From Streptococcus sp. DTU_2020_1001019_1_SI_AUS_MUR_006 (GTDB lineage: Bacteria; Bacillota; Bacilli; Lactobacillales; Streptococcaceae): a DNA stretch of 64,000 nt. The notes under the pieces are model-generated. The model saw only the letters and a list, made by a program, of their open reading frames with translations, did not search any database and was not told the DNA's origin. A program made the translations under genes and the position numbers. Below are positions 58,401 to 64,000 of this stretch, piece by piece; position 1 is the first letter of the stretch; each line of letters opens with the position of its first letter. Location: assembly GCF_032340315.1 (NCBI RefSeq), contig NZ_CP135436.1, positions 1,013,501 through 1,077,500 on the forward strand. Direction: 5' to 3'.

Positions 58401-61400
58401 CAAGATACGAAGATTGTTTATGTTAAGGCAGACCAAAAAGCAGTGATCAAGTACGTTGATCAAACAACTGGTCAAACCCTTGCCAATGATCAAGTCGGTG
58501 GTAAATCAGGTGAGGCAATCAACTACTCAACTGCGGACAAGATCAAGTACTATGAAGATCGTGGCTATGTTCTTGTAAGCGATGAATTCCCAGCAGGAGT
58601 TCACTTCGATACCGATGCATCAGTAGATCAAACCTGGACAGTAACCTTGAAACACGGTGAAACTCCAGTTGGACCAAACGATCCACATAATCCAACAGAT
58701 CCAATCAATCCAAATGATCCAAACAGTCCTAAATACCCAGCGACAGATCAATGGAAGAAAGATGTCACATCTACTGTTAAGTATGTGGTATCAGATGGTA
58801 AGGTAGCAGCCCCAGCAGATCATGTTGAAAACGCGACATGGACACGTACCCTTACCTTGGATAAAGTCACAGGTAAAGAACTTTCAGCGACACCATGGGC
58901 ATCAGATAAGACAGCCTACGCTGCAGTTCCAACACCAGGTTTGACAGGATACTACGCTGATAAAGCAAGTGTTGCTTCTAAGGCAGTTACTCAAGAAAAC
59001 CTTGAAGAAACTGTTACTTACAAACCACTTGGAAACTTGGTTCCAAAACCAGAGAAACCAAACGATCCAAACTTCCCATCAACACCAGGTGTTAAATATC
59101 CGAACGATCCAACAGATCCAACGAAACCAGGTCAACCAGTCGTTCCTGATGTACCAGGTTATGAACCACACCTTCCAGATCCAAACGATCCAACGAAACC
59201 AGGTCAACCAATCCAACCAGGAACACCTGTAACACCTGATAAACCAGGGGAAGATACGCCAATCATCTATGTACCAAAAACAAATGATGTGACGCAACCA
59301 ACTAAACAAACGGTAACGTTTGAAGGAGCAGGAACAGCTACTCCAGCTGATAAGGTTCAAGATAACTTCACCTTTACTGGTAAACAAAAAAATGGTACGA
59401 CAACATGGGATCAACCTAATCACACTTATGGTAAAGAAACAGTTCCAGTAGTTAAAGGTTACTACGCTGATAAGAAGGAAGCTGGATCTAAGACAGTTAC
59501 TCCAGATCAACCAGAAGTTACGGATAAGGTTACTTATAAACCACTTGGTAAGATCATTCCAGTTGATCCAGAAGGAAACCCAATTCCTAAAGCACCAACT
59601 CCACAGTACAACAATGATCCACAAGATCCAACTAAGGGTGGCGAGACTCCAACTCCAGTTATCCCAGGTTATGTGACAGATACACCAAGTGTAACACCTA
59701 ATGACCCAGGATCTGATACACCTGTTGTCTACCGTAAGGCGGAACAAAAAGCTATTATCAAGTACGTTGACCAAACAACAGGTCAAACCCTTGCCAATGA
59801 TCAAGTCGGTGGTAAATCAGGTGAGGCAATCAACTACTCAACTGCGGACAAGATCAAGTATTATGAAGATCGTGGCTATGTTCTTGTAAGCGATGAATTC
59901 CCAGCAGGAGTTCACTTCGATACCGATGCATCAGTAGATCAAACCTGGACAGTAACCTTGAAACATGGTGAAACTCCAGTTGGACCAAACGATCCACATA
60001 ATCCAACAGATCCAATCAATCCAAATGATCCAAACAGTCCTAAATACCCAGCGACAGATCAATGGAAGAAAGATGTAATGTCAACTGTTCATTATGTAGG
60101 TGCAGGTAGTCAAACACCAGCAGACAATGTTCAAAATGCACAATGGACACGTACCTTAAAACTTGATAAAGTTACAGGTAAAGTTCTTAACCCTGATGAA
60201 GCATGGACAACTAATAAGACTAACTATGATGCAGTTCCAACGCCAAGTGTTACTGGATACTATGCGGATAAAGCAAGTGTTGCTTCTAAGACAGTCACTC
60301 AAGAAAATCTCGAAGAAACTGTAACTTACAAACCACTTGGAAACTTGGTTCCAAAACCAGAGACACCAAACGATCCAAACTTCCCATCAACACCAGAAGT
60401 GAAGTATCCAAATGATCCAACGGATCCAACGAAACCAGGTCAACCAGTTGTTCCTAATGTACCAGGCTACAAACCATACTTGCCAGATCCAAAAGATCCA
60501 AGCAAACCAGGTAAACCAGTAGAACCAGGAAAACCAATCACTCCTGAAAACCCAGGTGACGACACACCAATTATCTACGTACCAATCGTAAATGATGTGA
60601 AGAAACCAACTAAACAAACAGTTAAGTTTGAAGGAGCAGGCGATAAGACTCCAGCCGACAACGTCCAAGACGACTTCACATTCACTGGTAAAGTAAACAA
60701 AGCTGATGGAAGTACAACATGGACTGAGAAGAGCCATACTTACGGTAAGGTATCTGTACCAGTAATTCCAGGTTACTACGCTGATAAGACAGAAGCTGGT
60801 GGTAAGACAGTTACTCCAGAAAATCCTGAAGCAACAGATACAGTAACCTACAAACCACTTGGAAACTTGGTTCCAAAACCAGGAACACCAGATGATCCAA
60901 ACTTCCCATCAACACCAAAAGTGAAGTATCCAAATGATCCAACAGATCCAGGTAAACCAGGTAAACCAGTTGTTCCAGACGTACCAGGCTACAAACCATA
61001 CTTGCCAGATCCAAAAGATCCAAGCAAACCAGGTAAACCAGTAGAACCAGGAAAACCAATCACTCCTGAAAACCCAGGTGACGACACACCAATTATCTAC
61101 GTACCAATCGTAAATGATGTGAAGAAACCAACTAAACAAACAGTTAAGTTTGAAGGAGCAGGCGATAAGACTCCAGCCGACAACGTCCAAGACGACTTCA
61201 CATTCACTGGTAAAGTAAACAAAGCTGATGGAAGTACAACATGGACTGAGAAGAGCCATACTTACGGTAAGGTATCTGTACCAGTAATTCCAGGTTACTA
61301 CGCTGATAAGACAGAAGCTGGTGGTAAGACAGTTACTCCAGAAAATCCTGAAGCAACAGATACAGTAACCTACAAACCACTTGGAAACTTGGTTCCAAAA

Positions 61401-64000
61401 CCAGGAACACCAGATGATCCAAACTTCCCATCAACACCAAAAGTGAAGTATCCAAATGATCCAACAGATCCAGGTAAACCAGGTAAACCAGTTGTTCCAG
61501 ACGTACCAGGCTACAAACCATACTTGCCAGATCCAAAAGATCCAAGCAAACCAGGTAAACCAGTAGAACCAGGAAAACCAATCACTCCTGAAAACCCAGG
61601 TGACGACACACCAATTATCTACGTACCAATCGTAAATGATGTGAAGAAACCAACTAAACAAACAGTTAAGTTTGAAGGAGCAGGCGATAAGACTCCAGGA
61701 GACAATGTCCAAGATGACTTTACATTTACTGGTAAAGAAAACAAAGCTTCTGGAACTACAACATGGACTGAGAAGAGCCATACTTACGGTAAGGTATCTG
61801 TACCAGTAATTCCAGGTTACTACGCTGATAAGACAGAAGCTGGTGGTAAGACAGTTACTCCAGAAAATCCTGAAGCAACAGATACAGTAACCTACAAACC
61901 ACTTGGAAACTTGGTTCCAAAACCAGGAACACCAGATGATCCAAACTTCCCATCAACACCAAAAGTGAAGTATCCAAATGATCCAACAGATCCAGGTAAA
62001 CCAGGTAAACCAGTTGTTCCAGACGTACCAGGCTACAAACCATACTTGCCAGATCCAAAAGATCCAAGCAAACCAGGTAAACCAGTAGAACCAGGAAAAC
62101 CAATCACTCCTGAAAACCCAGGTGACGACACACCAATTATCTACGTACCAATCGTAAATGATGTGAAGAAACCAACTAAACAAACAGTTAAGTTTGAAGG
62201 AGCAGGCGATAAGACTCCAGGAGACAATGTCCAAGATGACTTTACATTTACTGGTAAAGTAAACAAAGCTTCTGGAACTACAACATGGACTGAGAAGAGC
62301 CATACTTACGGTAAGGTATCTGTACCAGTAATTCCAGGTTACTACGCTGATAAGACAGAAGCTGGTGGTAAGACAGTTACTCCAGAAAATCCTGAAGCAA
62401 CAGATACAGTAACCTACAAACCACTTGGAAACTTGGTTCCAAAACCAGGAACACCAGACGATCCAAACTTCCCATCAACACCAAAAGTGAAGTATCCAAA
62501 TGATCCAACAGATCCAGGTAAACCAGGAAAACCAGTTGTTCCAGACGTACCAGGCTACAAACCATACTTGCCAGATCCAAAAGATCCAAGCAAACCAGGT
62601 AAACCAGTAGAACCAGGAAAACCAATCACTCCTGAAAACCCAGGTGACGACACACCAATTATCTACGTACCAATCGTAAATGATGTGAAGAAACCAACTA
62701 AACAAACAGTTAAGTTTGAAGGAGCAGGCGATAAGACTCCAGGAGACAATGTCCAAGATGACTTTACATTTACTGGTAAAGTAAACAAAGCTTCTGGAAC
62801 TACAACATGGACTGAGAAGAGCCATACTTACGGTAAGGTATCTGTACCAGTAATTCCAGGTTACTACGCTGATAAGACAGAAGCTGGTGGTAAGACAGTT
62901 ACTCCAGAAAATCCTGAAGCAACAGATACAGTAACCTACAAACCACTTGGAAACTTGGTTCCAAAACCAGGAACACCAGATGATCCAAACTTCCCATCAA
63001 CACCAAAAGTGAAGTATCCAAATGATCCAACAGATCCAGGTAAACCAGGTAAACCAGTTGTTCCAGACGTACCAGGCTACAAACCATACTTGCCAGATCC
63101 AAAAGATCCAAGCAAACCAGGTAAACCAGTAGAACCAGGAAAACCAATCACTCCTGAAAACCCAGGTGACGACACACCAATTATCTACGTACCAATCGTA
63201 AATGATGTGAAGAAACCAACTAAACAAACAGTTAAGTTTGAAGGAGCAGGCGATAAGACTCCAGGAGACAATGTCCAAGATGACTTTACATTTACTGGTA
63301 AAGTAAACAAAGCTTCTGGAACTACAACATGGACTGAGAAGAGCCATACTTACGGTAAGGTATCTGTACCAGTAATTCCAGGTTACTACGCTGATAAGAC
63401 AGAAGCTGGTGGTAAGACAGTTACTCCAGAAAATCCTGAAGCAACAGATACAGTAACCTACAAACCACTTGGAAACTTGGTTCCAAAACCAGGAACACCA
63501 GATGATCCAAACTTCCCATCAACACCAAAAGTGAAGTATCCAAATGATCCAACAGATCCAGGTAAACCAGGAAAACCAGTTGTTCCAGACGTACCAGGCT
63601 ACAAACCATACTTGCCAGATCCAAAAGATCCAAGCAAACCAGGTAAACCAGTAGAACCAGGAAAACCAATCACTCCTGAAAACCCAGGTGACGACACACC
63701 AATTATCTACGTACCAATCGTAAATGATGTGAAGAAACCAACTAAACAAACAGTTAAGTTTGAAGGAGCAGGCGATAAGACTCCAGGAGACAATGTCCAA
63801 GATGACTTTACATTTACTGGTAAAGTAAACAAAGCTTCTGGAACTACAACATGGACTGAGAAGAGCCATACTTACGGTAAGGTATCTGTACCAGTAATTC
63901 CAGGTTACTACGCTGATAAGACAGAAGCTGGTGGTAAGACAGTTACTCCAGAAAATCCTGAAGCAACAGATACAGTAACCTACAAACCACTTGGAAACTT
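52428..64000 (+). CDS. Giant YSIRK-type mucin-binding-like surface protein (partial, no stop in window)
   Basis: At least 3857 residues are encoded; the frame is still open at the window end. I followed it codon by codon to about 55341 and checked its phase at many points to 63603. The start has AAAGGAG 6 bp upstream and begins a YSIRK-like signal (R-F-S-L-R-K-Y-S-F-G-L-A-S-V-L-L-G), with cleavage near V-A-S-A. A Ser/Thr/Glu-rich linker extends to about 165 (R-R-S-T-R-T-R-R-A). A beta-helix domain resembling pectate-lyase-like adhesive domains occupies about 170-790. Five Mub B2-like domains start near residues 972, 1261, 1545, 2005 and 2442 (K-A-I-I-K-Y-V-D pattern), alternating with Pro-rich and B1-like segments. 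From 2718 a 174-residue tandem repeat begins. An LPXTG anchor is expected beyond the window. Confidence 0.9.
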   Translation, partial: MKFHFNERQRFSLRKYSFGLASVLLGTAFFLSGQVASADEVNVSETLLTSVVSVSPESSTSTSESSVPRTSESKPTVADKSALSPETADSKPTVADKAVVTPETTEVSSDSEKVATESPKSEKSEVSAKESSEDTAKTTEGKAEVAEKDDKSTDKAPAEARRSTRTRRATSENKREVSNWSEFVSALEDGNVREITVNGDVVAQGDNGNTDNGRSGSVDRKTTIHAQSRPVTIQGKDGNARLELLSHTLELTGASWELNLKNLKIATANSKGPIDLSRTSGSNTVTFENVTSVGSSLYGGGGNTHVVIKGTTTSTVSDSYPAANGQTQHVQRNVGAAGHSDQRRESNIHDAKSVTVSEGASLTLNRSSQGDAITLESGAKVSVKDKGSLTINMNTDNRSENARYHNAGIFMADSGTVETGKDSKLVLNTSIGQGISIGVNRPADGITDKDRYGGYVAGNHGRKNGPSRVLIGDGGTFEFHGRDGIMMGNHSELVTGQNAKVRFENKGRGVALDFGNDSRVVFGKHSNNTFHSVGKGPKSGGGPSGSYDGYNYIGLNENGKILVDDFATFRVQMDNRGDNAWDDVISLDSRNGRKSEPVFQANKGSIVDIRDDNTNYYAELISVALGASTNTYFQFNNPLYVSFMRYTKSDGTSAGEITGKLPITIPQGNNPQDIGHGNILYISNKLEASGNRIEFNGPTNNAGVGTYTVYSMNKDGRDAQSHNKQSSVWMNIQGGSMSIAGFQNNRAHIEPANATSVPTGSSTGGVVATDRTYGIDPVGDNRQNIWVSNGSKINPTGVHKNVIKYVYEDGTPVKKDVIQSSEWKRTLDVSIDQEGFKKILKNSSVSNGDEFLAAYSKAKYHISDIDGDNIADTGWKVDGTNSGTYNYGTIASPKVDGYKAEIKSTNVPGLEVGAQADSVSVSYDSSNAPETLIDAQAGKRTVSETYWRNIVAKSDLGVYETVVVYKKVKQKAIVKYIDTTANNKELAKDEVEGTSGEAINYSTAAKIADFVNKGYKLVEDGFTNSTADQKKFDDDENIDQEFVVRLEHGETPVGPNNPHKPTEPINPNDPNSPRYPAENQWKKDVTSTVHYVVSDGNATAPADKVQNAQWTRTLKLDKVTGKVLNSDEPWTANKDNYDAVPTPGLTGYYADKASVASKTVTQENLEETVTYNPLGKLVPKPETPNDPNFPRTPEVKYPNDPTDPTKPGKPVVPDVPGYKPYLPNPNNPTKPGKPVTPGTPITPENPGKDTPIIYRKADQKAIIKYVDQNTSRTLESDQVSGKSGEAINYSTAAKIKYYKDRGYVLVSDGFPAGATYDKNESVDQEFVVTLKHGETPVGPNNPHNPNEPINPDDPNSPKYPAEDQWKKDVTSTVKYVVSDGNATAPADNVQNAQWTRTLKLDKVTGKVLNPDEQWASNKANYDAVPTPGLTGYYADKGSVASKTVTQENLEETVTYNPLGKLIPKPETPNDPNFPRTPEVKYPNDPNDPTKPGQPVVPNVPGYKPYLPDPNDPTKPGQPVEPGTPVTPDKPGEDTPIIYRKADQKATIKYVDQNTGATLESDQVGGKSGEAIAYSTAAKIQKYQDRGYVLVSDGFPAGATYDKDESVDQEFVVTLKHGETPVGPNNPHKPTEPINPNDPKSPKYPAEDQWKKDVTSTVHYVVSDGNATAPADKVQNAQWTRTLKLDKVTGEVLSSTPWASNKANYDAVPTPGLTGYYADKGSVASKTVTQENLEETVTYKPLGKLVPKPETPKDPNFPSTPEVKYPNDPNDPTKPGKPVVPNVPGYKPYLPDPNDPSKPGQPVEPGKPITPENPGKDTPIIYVPKTNDVTQPTKQTVKYTSTDGKAQVPSDKIQNDYTFTGKKNQADGTTTWTENSHTYGRESVPVVSGYYADKSEAGSKTVTPTNPNAEDVVTYKPLGKIIQVDESGNVIPGSVSKTYENNPLNPKEAAETKIPDAPTGYVIKEEQPQAWGYNIVDKTIEPNDESDPDRISQDTKIVYVKADQKAVIKYVDQTTGQTLANDQVGGKSGEAINYSTADKIKYYEDRGYVLVSDEFPAGVHFDTDASVDQTWTVTLKHGETPVGPNDPHNPTDPINPNDPNSPKYPATDQWKKDVTSTVKYVVSDGKVAAPADHVENATWTRTLTLDKVTGKELSATPWASDKTAYAAVPTPGLTGYYADKASVASKAVTQENLEETVTYKPLGNLVPKPEKPNDPNFPSTPGVKYPNDPTDPTKPGQPVVPDVPGYEPHLPDPNDPTKPGQPIQPGTPVTPDKPGEDTPIIYVPKTNDVTQPTKQTVTFEGAGTATPADKVQDNFTFTGKQKNGTTTWDQPNHTYGKETVPVVKGYYADKKEAGSKTVTPDQPEVTDKVTYKPLGKIIPVDPEGNPIPKAPTPQYNNDPQDPTKGGETPTPVIPGYVTDTPSVTPNDPGSDTPVVYRKAEQKAIIKYVDQTTGQTLANDQVGGKSGEAINYSTADKIKYYEDRGYVLVSDEFPAGVHFDTDASVDQTWTVTLKHGETPVGPNDPHNPTDPINPNDPNSPKYPATDQWKKDVMSTVHYVGAGSQTPADNVQNAQWTRTLKLDKVTGKVLNPDEAWTTNKTNYDAVPTPSVTGYYADKASVASKTVTQENLEETVTYKPLGNLVPKPETPNDPNFPSTPEVKYPNDPTDPTKPGQPVVPNVPGYKPYLPDPKDPSKPGKPVEPGKPITPENPGDDTPIIYVPIVNDVKKPTKQTVKFEGAGDKTPADNVQDDFTFTGKVNKADGSTTWTEKSHTYGKVSVPVIPGYYADKTEAGGKTVTPENPEATDTVTYKPLGNLVPKPGTPDDPNFPSTPKVKYPNDPTDPGKPGKPVVPDVPGYKPYLPDPKDPSKPGKPVEPGKPITPENPGDDTPIIYVPIVNDVKKPTKQTVKFEGAGDKTPADNVQDDFTFTGKVNKADGSTTWTEKSHTYGKVSVPVIPGYYADKTEAGGKTVTPENPEATDTVTYKPLGNLVPKPGTPDDPNFPSTPKVKYPNDPTDPGKPGKPVVPDVPGYKPYLPDPKDPSKPGKPVEPGKPITPENPGDDTPIIYVPIVNDVKKPTKQTVKFEGAGDKTPGDNVQDDFTFTGKENKASGTTTWTEKSHTYGKVSVPVIPGYYADKTEAGGKTVTPENPEATDTVTYKPLGNLVPKPGTPDDPNFPSTPKVKYPNDPTDPGKPGKPVVPDVPGYKPYLPDPKDPSKPGKPVEPGKPITPENPGDDTPIIYVPIVNDVKKPTKQTVKFEGAGDKTPGDNVQDDFTFTGKVNKASGTTTWTEKSHTYGKVSVPVIPGYYADKTEAGGKTVTPENPEATDTVTYKPLGNLVPKPGTPDDPNFPSTPKVKYPNDPTDPGKPGKPVVPDVPGYKPYLPDPKDPSKPGKPVEPGKPITPENPGDDTPIIYVPIVNDVKKPTKQTVKFEGAGDKTPGDNVQDDFTFTGKVNKASGTTTWTEKSHTYGKVSVPVIPGYYADKTEAGGKTVTPENPEATDTVTYKPLGNLVPKPGTPDDPNFPSTPKVKYPNDPTDPGKPGKPVVPDVPGYKPYLPDPKDPSKPGKPVEPGKPITPENPGDDTPIIYVPIVNDVKKPTKQTVKFEGAGDKTPGDNVQDDFTFTGKVNKASGTTTWTEKSHTYGKVSVPVIPGYYADKTEAGGKTVTPENPEATDTVTYKPLGNLVPKPGTPDDPNFPSTPKVKYPNDPTDPGKPGKPVVPDVPGYKPYLPDPKDPSKPGKPVEPGKPITPENPGDDTPIIYVPIVNDVKKPTKQTVKFEGAGDKTPGDNVQDDFTFTGKVNKASGTTTWTEKSHTYGKVSVPVIPGYYADKTEAGGKTVTPENPEATDTVTYKPLGN
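60579..64000 (+). repeat. Tandem 522-bp repeats (174 residues), six full units and a truncated seventh
   Basis: Units start at 60579, 61101, 61623, 62145, 62667, 63189 and 63711 with V-P-I-V-N-D-V-K-K-P-T-K. Each has a B1-like domain, then a Pro-rich spacer of P-x-D-P and K-P-G-K-P motifs. Units 1-2 have T-P-A-D-N-V and K-A-D-G-S. Units 3-7 have T-P-G-D-N-V and K-A-S-G-T. Other differences are few. The array leaves the window, so the copy number is a minimum. Confidence 0.95.

Noticed and set aside
60387..63869. Regular 116- and 82-codon minus-strand frames every 522 bp
   Set aside because: These are shadow frames of the 522-bp repeats; their spacing equals the repeat period and none has a start site of its own.

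Overview
The window is low-GC Firmicute DNA from a mitis-group Streptococcus, most likely S. mitis or S. oralis or a close relative. The support is two BOX elements, two RUP-like 108-bp elements, an IS1167-like ISL3 element, the orphan regulator RitR with its diagnostic Asn53 and Cys128, MapZ, ClpL, LuxS, AliA and Pbp1a, plus two very large YSIRK/LPXTG-type surface proteins.

Layout. 1-76: the end of rplA (ribosomal protein L1). 196-4877: branched-chain amino acid genes ilvB-ilvN-ilvC and ilvA, with a CodY-like box upstream of ilvB. 4905-6217: an SPFH-domain membrane protein and a small HTH-like protein. 6308-15567: BOX, a polar amino acid ABC transporter (minus strand), a DUF2207 membrane protein, uppP, dinB and pfl. 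15567-16981: an intact IS1167-like element inserted in the T-tract of the pfl terminator with a perfect 8-bp target duplication. 17012-19500: clpL behind a CtsR operator and a ~280-nt leader that contains a 30-codon ORF. 19504-22207: luxS and aliA, which lie directly next to each other. In pneumococcus dexB and the whole capsule locus occupy this interval. 22491-26722: pbp1a-recU on the minus strand, then ypsA-gpsB and the RNase P RNA on the plus strand. 26758-31626: rlmL, mapZ, gnd and ritR. 31800-35622: the complete lower mevalonate operon mvaK1-mvaD-mvaK2-fni with overlapping genes. 35658-38022: the liaF-liaS-liaR cell-envelope stress system. 38306-40420: a cluster of mobile and repeat DNA (A-B-B-C BOX, a 178-bp tandem duplication, an IS110-family element with a structured non-coding end, and a RUP). 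41029-51813: a 3594-residue LPXTG adhesin with three repeat arrays. 51913-52107: an ISL3 remnant interrupted by a second RUP. 52428 to the window end: a second giant YSIRK-type adhesin with mucin-binding-like repeats, at least 3857 residues and still open at 64000.

How it fits together. The left part is nutrition: CodY-type boxes at ilvB and aliA suggest that amino acid synthesis and peptide uptake respond together to branched-chain amino acid supply. The centre is cell-wall growth and division: uppP recycles the lipid carrier, the mevalonate genes supply isoprenoid precursors for it, Pbp1a polymerises peptidoglycan, MapZ and GpsB place the septum, and LiaFSR senses wall damage. The right end is host attachment, where near-identical in-frame repeats allow protein length to change by recombination.

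Most gene identities are secure from motifs. The least certain points are the biochemical roles of the small HTH protein, the clpL leader ORF, the IS110 non-coding RNA and the ligands of the two adhesins.
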